The notes: generated by a model not told the origin, from the sequence alone. Counted from the stretch's first letter, positions 36,444 to 45,490 are shown. The stretch: 52,016 nucleotides of DNA from JAOZTV01 sp965371805 (GCA_965371805.1 CBDUZW010000031.1:1-52016), one strand, 5' to 3'. Numbers and translations: made by a program.

Positions 36444-37390
36444 TAAGCTGTGATTAAAGTTCCTGTTTTTTCATCAAGTGCTTCAGCAATTTTATTTGGA
36501 GATGTAATATAAACCTTTTCTCCTCCTAGTTCGATAAATGATACTGCCGCTCTAATCTTCGGGCCCATACTTCCTTTAGGAAACTGACCATCAGCAAGAT
36601 GTTTTTTACATTCAGCAACAGTCATCCTTGCAACTTCTGTTTGATCAGGTTTTCCAAAATTAATTGCAACCTTTTCTACTCCGGTAGAAATAACCAGTAT
36701 TTTTGCCCCGATTTCTTTTGCAATAACTGCTGTCGCAAAATCCTTATCAACAACACCATCAACACCTTCATAAGTTCCATCCTCTTTTATATAGACTGGA
36801 ATACCACCACCACCACCTGCAATAACTATATTGCCTGCTTCTACAAGAGATTTTATGACTTTTTTTTCAACTACAGTCTGAGGAATTGGTGAAGGGACTA
36901 AACGTCTCCATCCTCTTCCTGCATCTTCAAACATTTTCCAGTTTTTTTCTTTTTCTATTTTTTTTGCATCTTCTTCAGAATAAAAAGGTCCAACCGGTTT
37001 TGATGGATCTTTCATTTGTGGATCATTTTTATCAACTACAACCTGACTTAGTATTGAGACTACGTCTCTGTCAATATTTTCTAAAGTCAATCTATTCTGC
37101 AGAGATTGTTCAATCATATAACCCATACCACCCTGTGTGTCAGCAACAATAACACCAAGAGGCCTATCGGCAACATTATACTGTATACCAGCCTCAACTC
37201 TTAAAAGCATTGCTCCTGCCTGTGGCCCATTACCATGGGTTATCACCATTTTATAATCATCTTTTATTAATTTTATTATTCCATCAAGGGATGACCTCGT
37301 GTTTTCAAATTGTTCTGTAATTGATCCTTTTTGTCCTGGAGCAATTATTGCATTACCACCTAGAGCGACAACTATTTTTTTATCTTTCAT
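36443..37390 (-). CDS. arcC: Carbamate kinase
   Basis: Transfers phosphate from carbamoyl phosphate to ADP, yielding ATP, as the last step of arginine, agmatine or purine-derivative fermentation. At 315 aa it is full length, with VVALGGNAI at the start, THGNGPQAG, GGGGGIPVY, VDKDFATAVIA and VISTGVEKVAINFG. No arginine deiminase or ornithine carbamoyltransferase gene is adjacent, so the carbamoyl phosphate source is encoded elsewhere. GGAG precedes the ATG. Confidence 0.96.
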   Translation of the reverse strand: MKDKKIVVALGGNAIIAPGQKGSITEQFENTRSSLDGIIKLIKDDYKMVITHGNGPQAGAMLLRVEAGIQYNVADRPLGVIVADTQGGMGYMIEQSLQNRLTLENIDRDVVSILSQVVVDKNDPQMKDPSKPVGPFYSEEDAKKIEKEKNWKMFEDAGRGWRRLVPSPIPQTVVEKKVIKSLVEAGNIVIAGGGGGIPVYIKEDGTYEGVDGVVDKDFATAVIAKEIGAKILVISTGVEKVAINFGKPDQTEVARMTVAECKKHLADGQFPKGSMGPKIRAAVSFIELGGEKVYITSPNKIAEALDEKTGTLITA

Positions 37391-37524
37391 TTCTTCTCCT
37401 GTTGAGAGATTGAATAAAACTCTCTCTGTAATTTTCTTTTCGATAATTACCAGGATTATATATCAAAAAGTTTAGATTGTGTCAACTCTATTTACTAAAC
37501 CATAGTTTTCATTTACAATTGATA

Positions 37525-38427
37525 ATGATAGAAAAATATTTAAAGAACAGATTATGGCAATGGATTGCACTTTTTATTCTTGCCTTCATTTGGGGTACCT
37601 CTTTTATCCTGATGAAAAAAGGTCTTGAATCTTTCTCAAATTCTCAGGTTGCAAGTATTCGTATCTTTGCGTCCTTCATTTTTTTCTTCCCTTTCTTTTT
37701 TAAAAACTTAAAATTTATTAATAGGAAAAATTTAAAATCATTACTCATTGCGGGTTTTGTTGGAACGGCTATTCCAGCTTTTCTTTTTACAAAAGCTCAA
37801 ACAGTTATAAATAGCTCCTTAGCCGGGATGCTCAACTCTTTAGTGCCTTTGTTTACTCTAATAATTGGTTGGCTGTTTTATAAGAGCAAAATAAATACAA
37901 GAAAAATTTCGGGTATGTTTTTAGGTTTGATAGGAGCAATAGGACTTATATATAAAGGTTCAAATTCAATTAATGTTATTGATGTATTCTCACTTCTAAT
38001 TGTTCTGGCCACAATATGCTATGGTATTACTGCAAATGAAATAAAAGCAAATTTGAAAGAACTTGATGGACTGAAGATTACTATGTTCAGCTTTTTATTT
38101 ACGGGTCCTTTTGCAGGCATATATCTTCTTTTCACAAAATTTCCTGATATTAAAACTGATGAAAAGGTTTTTGTTAATCTTGGCTATGTTGTGATTTTAG
38201 CTTTGTTCAGCTCTGTACTTGCTTTGATTCTTTTTAATAATCTTATTAAGCATACACCGCTTCTTTTTTCAGTTTCAGTTACTTATCTTATTCCCATTTT
38301 TGCAATTATGTGGGGAATGATTGATGGCGAAACAGTAAATCCACTCCAATTAGCGTGGATGGGAGTAATTTTATTCGGTGTATTCCTGGTCAATAAGCCT
38401 GAAATAAAAAAAAAGATCAAAAATTAA
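37525..38427 (+). CDS. EamA/DMT-family transporter
   Basis: Inner-membrane protein of 300 aa with ten hydrophobic helices and two EamA halves. The first half has WGTSFILMKKGLESF and ends near LIYKG; the second half ends with the conserved stretch VTYLIPIFAIMWGMIDGE. Such proteins usually export amino acids or metabolites. The ATG at 37525 fits the first helix; an upstream TTG at 37477 would add 16 unlikely residues. It converges on the DUF2892 gene with 7 bases between. Confidence 0.92.
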   Translation: MIEKYLKNRLWQWIALFILAFIWGTSFILMKKGLESFSNSQVASIRIFASFIFFFPFFFKNLKFINRKNLKSLLIAGFVGTAIPAFLFTKAQTVINSSLAGMLNSLVPLFTLIIGWLFYKSKINTRKISGMFLGLIGAIGLIYKGSNSINVIDVFSLLIVLATICYGITANEIKANLKELDGLKITMFSFLFTGPFAGIYLLFTKFPDIKTDEKVFVNLGYVVILALFSSVLALILFNNLIKHTPLLFSVSVTYLIPIFAIMWGMIDGETVNPLQLAWMGVILFGVFLVNKPEIKKKIKN

Positions 38428-38434
38428 AAAAAAA

Positions 38435-38692
38435 TTACTTGGACTTTTTTTCCGGTTCCCATATTTTTATGTTTTTTATCATATTTGATTTGTTTTGATG
38501 TTTTGACTTATTAAGTTTTATAGAAAATCCACAATTGCCAGATATAGCGGTGTATAAAGTCAAAAAACCAAGAAGGCCGATCGGGTTCTTATAATACAAT
38601 CCGAATCCAATAACAAATAAAGAGAGGGCTATTCTTGTATATTTCCCAATTGGGTTTGTATTACACTTTTCTACATCTTTTTTCTTTTCCAT
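38435..38692 (-). CDS. DUF2892-family small membrane protein
   Basis: An 85-aa protein with two hydrophobic helices (about 19-34 and 37-54). The layout NPIGKYTRIALSLFVIGFG followed by LGFLTLYTAISGNCGF matches the DUF2892 family, which often carries a Cys after the second helix. Its function is unknown; related proteins accompany rhodanese or sulfur genes, but none is near. Confidence 0.75.
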   Translation of the reverse strand: MEKKKDVEKCNTNPIGKYTRIALSLFVIGFGLYYKNPIGLLGFLTLYTAISGNCGFSIKLNKSKHQNKSNMIKNIKIWEPEKKSK

Positions 38693-38766
38693 AATATAAT
38701 TATACAGTATTTTTCAATTTTTACAAAATTATATTCTGAAATAGAATTATCCTAGTAAATTGGATA

Positions 38767-39495
38767 TTACATTTGCCAGTTATCAAAGCTTTTATCAATT
38801 GTCGACATAATCTTGTCAAATTCCCCACTTTTTCTTAATTTAGAGATGGCTTCAGTGAGTTTTTTGTCGATATCTCCGTCCCTTGCACCTTTGGATAAAA
38901 TAATTTTCACATCATAAACCTTAAAAAGCTCTCTTTTGATATTCTGGAATTTTAATTGTTTCAAAATTGGATCTGTTGCAAAATCTGCAAAAATGAAACC
39001 ATCAATTCTACCGACAGAAAGTTTTTTTAGACTATTTTCGATTCCGGATGAAGGTGTTATCGGAAATTCAAAATAGTTGACATGTGCCCTGTCTGTTTCA
39101 ATTTTAAAGTTTTTAAGGTTATTTAGGTCAAGCAATTTTTTCTTATTCGAATAGAGTACAAAATTTACATGAAATATTGTTTCAGTTGAATAATCATATG
39201 GTAGTTTTTTGCTTTTACTCTCAGGAAGTTTAATAAGTGGCATATGGAAGTCTACTTCACCTTCAATTATATTACTCATAGACCTTGCGAATGGGACAAC
39301 AAACCTTTCAATTTTTTCTCCAAGAATTTTCTCAATTGCTTTTACAAGGTCAACAAGCACTCCTTTATCTACACTTTCTGCATAACCGGGCATCTTTGCA
39401 AGGCTGGCTTTCATTGTTTTTCCGCTCAGTATAAACGAAAACGATAGTGATAAGGCTAGTAACAGAATAACTGCTTTCTTTAAATTAAATTTCAT
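38767..39495 (-). CDS. Periplasmic solute-binding protein, family 3
   Basis: A 242-aa soluble binding protein of the SBP_bac_3 type. It has a signal peptide (about 1-22) without lipobox, then two lobes; the second starts near LNNLKNFKIETDRAHVNYFE and ends with the family-typical LTEAISKLRKSGEFDKIM. The ATG at 39495 has AAAGGAGGAG upstream and fits the signal peptide. No ABC permease or ATPase is near. It is divergent from chemoreceptor 1 across 201 bases. I infer that it presents its ligand to a chemoreceptor rather than to a transporter. Confidence 0.85.
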   Translation of the reverse strand: MKFNLKKAVILLLALSLSFSFILSGKTMKASLAKMPGYAESVDKGVLVDLVKAIEKILGEKIERFVVPFARSMSNIIEGEVDFHMPLIKLPESKSKKLPYDYSTETIFHVNFVLYSNKKKLLDLNNLKNFKIETDRAHVNYFEFPITPSSGIENSLKKLSVGRIDGFIFADFATDPILKQLKFQNIKRELFKVYDVKIILSKGARDGDIDKKLTEAISKLRKSGEFDKIMSTIDKSFDNWQM

Positions 39496-39696
39496 AAACT
39501 CCTCCTTTGTTCGAGTCCTACAAACAGCTATTTTGGCTGTGGGCATACTTTAGCATAAATTTTTTTTATTATCAACTATATGATTGACTTTTTTTCTATT
39601 TTTTATTAGACTTTTTTTTGTAGAATCCTACATAATAGTGCTTTGTTCCCTTTGTTATGGGCCGTTATGTATTATAAGGGATTTTGAGGAGAGAAA

Positions 39697-41142
39697 ATGC
39701 AGGATGTAAAAAACGTTATTTTCGGCAATACAAATTTAACTAGAAGGACATTGACTTATGTTCTTATACCCTTGTTATTAGTTTCAATTATATCCTTGAT
39801 ATATCAGGTATACTTTATAAGTTCAAATTTTAAATCTCAAGAAGATAAACGTATAATTGATTTGGGAAATTATATAGCGCCTTCAATTGCGCTTTCTGTA
39901 TGGGATTTTCAGACTGAGAATATTAAGATTATTGTTGATAATTCTGTTAAATATAATAAGTTAGATGAAATTATAATTATTGATAAAAAAGGGGCAATTA
40001 TATATTCAATTGCTAATAATAATGGGACATTGGGTTCTGAAAAGAAACCGGTTAGAAAAGGAATAAAAAAGGAAATAGATATACTTCATGAAAAAGAAAA
40101 ACTGGGTTTGATTGAGATTTACTATAGTTATAATGCCATTAATAAAATTATAACCAAGTTTTCGACGACTCAGACAATCATATTTTTTATAATTATTTTG
40201 ATTAATGTTGTAATTCTATATTTTTCAATAAAATTTGTAATAATCAGGCCTATAAAGAATATGAATCTCGCAATGAAGGAACTTTCAGAGGGTGAAACTG
40301 TTATCACCCAATATTTAGTTAAAAACAGGAAAGATGAGATTGGACAATTAAATGAATCTATGCAAAAGATGGCTGATAATCTTAGAGAAATAGTCTCCAA
40401 ACTTCAGGGGGCCTCTATATCAGTCGCTTCTGGCAGTCAGGAGTTAAGTTCTTCCGCACAGGCGTTATCACAAGGGGCTGCTGGACAGGCAACTTCTGCT
40501 GAAAAGATTTCCTCCTCAATGAAGGAGATGAGTGTAAATATTCAACAAAACACGGATAATGCCCAGCAAACAGAGAACCTTTCTGCAAAAGCATCCAGTA
40601 AGGCCCAAGAGAGTGGAAACGCTGTTAATGAGGCAACGACTGCTATGAAAGAGATAACTGGGAAAATCAATATAATACAAGAGATTGCAAGGCAGACAAA
40701 TTTGCTTGCCTTAAATGCAGCTATAGAGGCAGCTAGGGCTGGGGAACATGGGAAGGGATTTGCGGTTGTAGCTTCAGAGGTGAGAAAACTGGCTGAGAGA
40801 AGTCAAAATGCAGCTGAAGAAATTACAAATCTAACAAAAAACAGCCTTAAAGTTTCAGAGAATGCAGTTGAGATGCTGAATACATTGGTGCCTGATATAG
40901 GAAAGACTGCGGAACTTATATCAGAGATAACCTCTGCCAGTGTAGAGCAAAACCAGGGTGCTGCTAATATAAATAATGCAATAAGTGAACTTGATGATAT
41001 TATTCAACAAAATGCAGGATCATCTGAAGAGATGGCATCAACTGCTGAGGAGTTGTCATCTCAAGCTCAATATCTTCAATCAATTATATCTTTTTTTAAA
41101 ATAGAAAATCAGATTACTGATCTGAATGAGACGGAAGATTAA
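39697..41142 (+). CDS. Methyl-accepting chemotaxis protein 1
   Basis: A 481-aa transmembrane chemoreceptor. It has membrane helices at about 18-38 and 155-178, a periplasmic sensor of about 115 residues (NYIAPSIALSVWDFQTENIK), HAMP (179-230) and a signalling domain with the conserved tip EIARQTNLLALNAAIEAARAG. No CheR-binding pentapeptide ends the protein. GAGGAG lies upstream of the ATG. The sensor is closely similar to that of the following receptor, while HAMP and signalling domain differ. It is flanked by a divergent binding-protein gene. Confidence 0.95.
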   Translation: MQDVKNVIFGNTNLTRRTLTYVLIPLLLVSIISLIYQVYFISSNFKSQEDKRIIDLGNYIAPSIALSVWDFQTENIKIIVDNSVKYNKLDEIIIIDKKGAIIYSIANNNGTLGSEKKPVRKGIKKEIDILHEKEKLGLIEIYYSYNAINKIITKFSTTQTIIFFIIILINVVILYFSIKFVIIRPIKNMNLAMKELSEGETVITQYLVKNRKDEIGQLNESMQKMADNLREIVSKLQGASISVASGSQELSSSAQALSQGAAGQATSAEKISSSMKEMSVNIQQNTDNAQQTENLSAKASSKAQESGNAVNEATTAMKEITGKINIIQEIARQTNLLALNAAIEAARAGEHGKGFAVVASEVRKLAERSQNAAEEITNLTKNSLKVSENAVEMLNTLVPDIGKTAELISEITSASVEQNQGAANINNAISELDDIIQQNAGSSEEMASTAEELSSQAQYLQSIISFFKIENQITDLNETED

Positions 41143-41166
41143 TATTATAGAAACTATATGGACTTA

Positions 41167-41231
41167 AGTGTAATTAGAATGGGAAATTGTGTGTTTAATT
41201 CATTGACTATTTATTTTTTTTTAATTACACT
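41167..41231. repeat. Inverted repeat between the two chemoreceptor genes
   Basis: AGTGTAATTA (41167-41176) and TAATTACACT (41222-41231) are exact inverted copies (12 of 13 if extended outward), separated by 45 bases. The region between the receptors (41143-41328) has no other structure that I can see. Its role is unknown. Confidence 0.55.
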
Positions 41232-41328
41232 CAAATCGTATAGAAGAATGATACTTTACACTGGATAAATAAATATACGGATTATTACATTGAGAACATT
41301 TGTAATATTCAGGACTTGGAGGAACTAC

Positions 41329-42783
41329 ATGAAATTTTTTAAAGACTTCAGTTTTAAAAAACCAAATTTAACACAGAGGACATTGACTTATATTATTATA
41401 CCTTTATTAGTTATCTCAATTTTATCTGTCATATATCAAATTTACTTTATAAGCTCTAATTTTAAGTTTCAGGAGGATAAGCGTATAAATGATATTGGAA
41501 GCTATATTACTCCGTCTATAGCTGTAGCAATTTGGGATTTTCAAACAGAGAACATAAAAATTACTATTGATAATGCAGTAAAATATAATAATTTAAATGA
41601 AATTATTGTGATTGATAAAAAGGGAAAAACTGTATATTCAATTGCGAATATTGATGGAAAACTTGGATCTGAAAAAAAACCAGTAAAAAAGGGGATAAAA
41701 AAGGATATAGAAATAAATTATAAAAAGGATAAACTTGGTAATATAGAGATATATTACAGCTATGATACCATTGATGTAATTATCTCTAAGTTTTCAACTA
41801 CTCAGATAATCATATATCTAATAATATTCTTAACAATTGTTGCAGTCCTGTACTTCTCTCTTAAAGCTGTAGTTATGAAGCCTATTAATAATATGAATAT
41901 TGCATTAAAGGATCTTTCAGAAGGGGATGCAGATCTTACCCAGCGCTTAACTAAAGAAAGAGATGATGAGATAGGTTTAGGCATAGATCTATTTAATAAA
42001 TTTATTGAAAGGATGCAGAATATAATAAGTGGTGTAAAGGATGGAACTGAAGAGGTTTTTAGTTCTGCAGAGGAAATTTCAAATGGGAATGAGGACCTTT
42101 CTACAAGAACAAATGAACTTGCCGCCTCTATAACAGAGACCTCTACAACTATGGAAGAGTTTACAGCTCTTGTTAAAGTAAATACTGAAAATTCAGAGGA
42201 AGCTGATAAAATTTTAACAGAGTTCAATAGGGAGATTCAAGTCAAAAGTGAACTGATAGATAATGTTACAAATACTATGAAAGAGATTTCTGATTCATCG
42301 AAAAAGATAGACAGTCTTGTCTCGGTGATTAATGATATAAGTTTTCAGACAAATCTCCTCGCTTTAAATGCAGCTGTTGAAGCAGCTAGAGCTGGAGATG
42401 CAGGCAGAGGTTTTGCAGTTGTTGCCTCTGAAGTAAGAAATCTTGCTGGAAAAACAGCGGAGTCCTCAAAGTCAATTCAGGAGATTGTGACTGCAAATGT
42501 AAGTTCTACAACTAAAGGGATGGAGCTTGTTAAAGAAACATCTGAGCTTTTTTCTAAGATCGTAAATGTTTTGAATGATATTGTCAATAAAATTAACACA
42601 ATAACAACCGGGTCAAGGGAGCAGGCTACTGGAATTGAACAAATAAATATAACAATTACTCAAATGGATAGTGTAAGTAATCAGAATGCTTCCTTTGTTG
42701 AGAAGATGTCTGAAACGGGAAAGAGTTTACAATCCAGTGCTGTCGCCCTTCAAGATCTGATAAGCCAATTTAGATTGACTTAA
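41329..42783 (+). CDS. Methyl-accepting chemotaxis protein 2
   Basis: A 484-aa chemoreceptor and paralogue of the preceding gene. The membrane helices and the sensor (SYITPSIAVAIWDFQTENIK) are nearly the same as in receptor 1. The HAMP domain (GDADLTQRL) and signalling domain are of a different subtype, with tip DISFQTNLLALNAAVEAARAG and DLSTRTNELAASITETSTTM. The ATG at 41329 has GGAGGA at 41318-41323; an in-frame upstream TTG is less likely. A good terminator follows. No C-terminal pentapeptide is present. Confidence 0.95.
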   Translation: MKFFKDFSFKKPNLTQRTLTYIIIPLLVISILSVIYQIYFISSNFKFQEDKRINDIGSYITPSIAVAIWDFQTENIKITIDNAVKYNNLNEIIVIDKKGKTVYSIANIDGKLGSEKKPVKKGIKKDIEINYKKDKLGNIEIYYSYDTIDVIISKFSTTQIIIYLIIFLTIVAVLYFSLKAVVMKPINNMNIALKDLSEGDADLTQRLTKERDDEIGLGIDLFNKFIERMQNIISGVKDGTEEVFSSAEEISNGNEDLSTRTNELAASITETSTTMEEFTALVKVNTENSEEADKILTEFNREIQVKSELIDNVTNTMKEISDSSKKIDSLVSVINDISFQTNLLALNAAVEAARAGDAGRGFAVVASEVRNLAGKTAESSKSIQEIVTANVSSTTKGMELVKETSELFSKIVNVLNDIVNKINTITTGSREQATGIEQINITITQMDSVSNQNASFVEKMSETGKSLQSSAVALQDLISQFRLT

Positions 42784-42793
42784 TTTGATGTAA

Positions 42794-42835
42794 GGCGGTC
42801 AAGAATTTAATCTGACCGCCGTCTAAAAGTTTTTT
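42794..42835 (+). terminator. Rho-independent terminator after chemoreceptor 2
   Basis: GGCGGTCA / TGACCGCC (42794-42801, 42813-42820) with an 11-base loop, then a T-run at 42830-42835. The GC-rich stem stands out in this AT-rich region. It is shared 3' territory with the convergent binding-protein gene ending at 42851. Confidence 0.75.
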
Positions 42836-42850
42836 GGTTATATTTTATCC

Positions 42851-43573
42851 CTATTTGGCTTTACTCATTATTTTACCAAATGTTCCGTTCTCTTTAATTT
42901 TTTTTAATGCGATTGAGAAGGCGGCTTCCAGTTTCTTACCTTTTTCATTATTCTGAAATGCATAATAAACATCCTGTTTTGAAAGAGGTACAGTTTTGTC
43001 ATATTGAAATTGCCCATTCAAACCGGAATTCGAAAAGGCTTTAATCCCAGATTTTTCCTCAACAACAAATGCGTCTATTCTACCTGCAATCAGTTTCTTT
43101 GTATTCATTTCATCTTTACTGACAATCTGGAGTTTTATGTTTTTATTGTCTATGAGTTCTTTTACATAAGGATATCCACGGGTAATTCCAACATTTTTAC
43201 CCTCAAGATCTTTAATTGTTTTTAAAATGGGTGAACCTTTTTTTGTAAATACAAAATCCTGTTTTACATAAATATTCTCGCTTGATTTTAAGATTTTGCC
43301 TGGCGGAAACATTACATCAAGTGCTGGAAATATAGAGTCTACTTTTCCTTCCATAAATTCACCACCTATTCTTTTGGCAGGTTTTATAGATATCTCAAGC
43401 TCAAAACCAGCTTCCTTAGCAATAGCTTTGGTTAGTTCGACAAATACTCCGTTATTATTATCAATAACCATTAAAGGTATGGGAAAAGAGCCGAAGATTA
43501 CTTTTGCTGCACCAAGATTAAGTGAAAAAACCAATAGAACCAAAACTACTATAAAAATTGAAAATTTTTTCAT
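42851..43573 (-). CDS. Periplasmic solute-binding protein, family 3
   Basis: A 240-aa soluble binding protein with a signal peptide (about 1-23), no lipobox, and SBP_bac_3 features: GVFVELTKAIAKEAGFELEI in lobe 1, KTIKDLEGKNVGITRGYPY at the lobe junction, LIAGRIDAFV, and a C-terminal helix with FSIALKKIKENGTFGKIM. AGGAGGT precedes the ATG. As with the other binding protein of this island, no transporter genes accompany it, and it is convergent with chemoreceptor 2. Confidence 0.9.
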   Translation of the reverse strand: MKKFSIFIVVLVLLVFSLNLGAAKVIFGSFPIPLMVIDNNNGVFVELTKAIAKEAGFELEISIKPAKRIGGEFMEGKVDSIFPALDVMFPPGKILKSSENIYVKQDFVFTKKGSPILKTIKDLEGKNVGITRGYPYVKELIDNKNIKLQIVSKDEMNTKKLIAGRIDAFVVEEKSGIKAFSNSGLNGQFQYDKTVPLSKQDVYYAFQNNEKGKKLEAAFSIALKKIKENGTFGKIMSKAK

Positions 43574-43589
43574 ATTTACCTCCTGACTT

Positions 43590-43617
43590 ATTATATATAT
43601 AATAAATGATAAATCAA
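43590..43617 (-). promoter_or_regulatory. Promoter of the second solute-binding protein gene
   Basis: On the minus strand TTGATT (43617-43612), a 16-base spacer and TATAAT (43595-43590), 17 bases before the ATG at 43573. Confidence 0.55.
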
Positions 43618-43624
43618 GGGTTAA

Positions 43625-44497
43625 TCAAATATTGTTTTTTATAAATTGAACAATTTTCTCAATATCCTCTTTTTTTTTTACACTTATTTTTAGTTCGATA
43701 TCTTTTTTTTCAAAAAATGGGAAGTGAGTCACTTTAACATTTGGAGGAAGCTTTAATTTTTTTATATTTTGTTCCCATAAGGCGGCCTCTTTCTGATAAT
43801 TAGGGTACCTGTAGGAAAATATTTTTTCAATTATCTTCTTTTGAGGTTTTTCCTGTTCAAAGAGATTTTCTAAACTTAGTTTTTTTAATATTGATCCTGC
43901 ATTGGTTTTTTCCTTAAATATCAGTTCTTCAAACATCTCAATGATAATTAATTGCTGGCTTTTTGAAAATGGGATCTGTGATAAGAAATCTATTATTATT
44001 TTGCTGTCATTTTTTTTCCATTTACAGACCTGTAGAACACTTTTTAAATTTATTTTATCTAAAATAAGACTGTTTTTAAACTCTGCATTTAGAATAATGT
44101 CGAGATTATTTTTTAATTCATTATTTATTGAGATATCTATATCGATTCTTTCATATAATTCCGGAATTGAAAAAAAAAATAGAGCTTTCTTTATAAAGAC
44201 CAGTTTTTCATAGGTGTTAAAACCAAAGAATTTTTCTTTATAATTATAAGCGGATATCAATGCTTCTTTATTTGAAATATCAGTTCTTACTACTTCGATC
44301 TCTTCTTTCATTTGTTTCTTAAAAAACTCAATGAATTCAAATCCAAAAATTATATTATTATCTTTGTCAATCAGTACAAAGTTGGTGAATGGAAATGCCG
44401 TGAGCAGTTTTTTACATTTTGAAATATCTATTGGGTAGGACAGAAAATTTCCTTCATCATTTTCTATCTCATTTATTTTTATTGATCCAATGTTCAT
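43625..44497 (-). CDS. Possible ParB-like protein
   Basis: A 290-aa cytoplasmic protein at the end of the receptor-kinase-folK operon, 6 bases after the glmU-like gene. The first 110 residues have the shape of a ParB N-terminal-like domain (YPIDISKCKKLLTAF, then FVLIDKDNNIIFGFEFIEFF, then ALISAYNYKEKFFGFNTYEKL). The classical GExR-type motif of ParB/Spo0J is absent, so this is a distant or degenerate member, or unrelated. The C-terminal half is helical, with KKKEDIEKIVQF at the end. The ParB call is an inference from layout only. Confidence 0.5.
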   Translation of the reverse strand: MNIGSIKINEIENDEGNFLSYPIDISKCKKLLTAFPFTNFVLIDKDNNIIFGFEFIEFFKKQMKEEIEVVRTDISNKEALISAYNYKEKFFGFNTYEKLVFIKKALFFFSIPELYERIDIDISINNELKNNLDIILNAEFKNSLILDKINLKSVLQVCKWKKNDSKIIIDFLSQIPFSKSQQLIIIEMFEELIFKEKTNAGSILKKLSLENLFEQEKPQKKIIEKIFSYRYPNYQKEAALWEQNIKKLKLPPNVKVTHFPFFEKKDIELKISVKKKEDIEKIVQFIKNNI

Positions 44498-44503
44498 ATT
44501 TTA

Positions 44504-45478
44504 TTATTTCCCAACCATCTTATACTCTACTGTACTATTTGATTCGATCTCACTGTTCTTTATAAAAGCAAAAGGACCAATTTTACAATTCTCTCCAATT
44601 ATAGATCCTTTTGATATATATGTTGAAGGATAAATGATTGTATCTTTTCCTATGGATACATCCAGTTCAATAGTAGTTGATGATGGATCAAGAAATGTAA
44701 CTCCATTTTCCAGAGAGATTTGTCTCATCTTTTTTAAATTAAAATAATTATTCGCATTTTGAAGATCCCACCTGTCATTTATTCCAATTGAAATTCTATG
44801 ATCACCGGCCTTTACGCCCAGAACCCTGTTTTTGCCAGTTCTTAGGATTTCAACTATATCTGTCAGGTAGTATTCCCCCTTTTTGTTTTTATTGTCTATT
44901 TTTTTTAACTGTTCAAGAACTACTTCATTTTTAAAAAGGTAGATCGATGCATTTACTTCCCGAATATTTTTTTGCTCTTCTGTTGCATCAATTTCTTCAA
45001 CTATTCCTCTAATTGAATCGTGTTCGTCTCTAATGATTCTGCCATACGGAGGAGGTGTCTCCGGGAAAACAGCTGTTATTAATGTTGCATCTGAGTTTTT
45101 GCTGGAATGAAAGCTGATAAGCTTGTTGATCTCTTCTGTGGTTATATAGGGATTGTCTCCGACAAGAACCAGGGTGTCACATTCTTTATCTTTTAATAAT
45201 TCATAGGCAGACAATAAGGCATGAGCTGTACCCAGTTTCTCTTCCTGAATAACATATTGTACTTTTTTATCAACCACTTTTTCCAATTCATCTCTGTTTT
45301 CCCCGGCAATTATAATAATATTCTCTTCAGTAATTCCTGCATTTAACACTGCGTCCAGAGTAAAATTAATTATTTCTTTTCCAAGTATCTTGTGAAGTAT
45401 CTTTGATTTTGATGATTTCATCCGTGTTGACTGACCGGCAGCAAGTATTACAGCCTTAATTGTTCTCATATTTTCCAT
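44504..45478 (-). CDS. GlmU-like nucleotidyltransferase lacking the acetyltransferase domain
   Basis: A 324-aa protein with the GlmU-type uridyltransferase domain (residues about 6-225: ILAAGQSTRMKSSKSK, QEEKLGTAHALLSA, VGDNPY, EINASIY-type stretch EVNASIYLF, GEYYLTDIVEIL), which makes UDP-GlcNAc from GlcNAc-1-phosphate and UTP. Only about the first 60 residues of the left-handed beta-helix remain. Full GlmU is about 450 aa, and the acetyltransferase active site is missing; the next gene starts 6 bases later, so no remnant follows. Another enzyme must acetylate glucosamine-1-phosphate, or this protein uses a different sugar. Confidence 0.85.
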   Translation of the reverse strand: MENMRTIKAVILAAGQSTRMKSSKSKILHKILGKEIINFTLDAVLNAGITEENIIIIAGENRDELEKVVDKKVQYVIQEEKLGTAHALLSAYELLKDKECDTLVLVGDNPYITTEEINKLISFHSSKNSDATLITAVFPETPPPYGRIIRDEHDSIRGIVEEIDATEEQKNIREVNASIYLFKNEVVLEQLKKIDNKNKKGEYYLTDIVEILRTGKNRVLGVKAGDHRISIGINDRWDLQNANNYFNLKKMRQISLENGVTFLDPSSTTIELDVSIGKDTIIYPSTYISKGSIIGENCKIGPFAFIKNSEIESNSTVEYKMVGK

Positions 45479-45490
45479 ATGTGATTGTAC

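Noticed and set aside
39505..39530. TTCGAGTCC followed by TAC, like the T-loop of a tRNA
   Set aside because: The flanking bases do not form a T-stem, and no D-arm, anticodon arm or acceptor stem is present on either strand.
39642..39668. Sigma-28 (flagellar) promoter with GCCGTTAT for chemoreceptor 1
   Set aside because: No TAAA-type -35 at the right distance and two mismatches in the -10.
39629..39671. TACATAA and TTATGTA inverted repeat upstream of chemoreceptor 1
   Set aside because: Seven bases with a 29-base gap in AT-rich DNA is expected by chance.
43588..43605. 18-bp palindrome of alternating A/T upstream of a binding-protein gene
   Set aside because: Low-complexity AT sequence around a -10 box; such palindromes arise easily by chance here.
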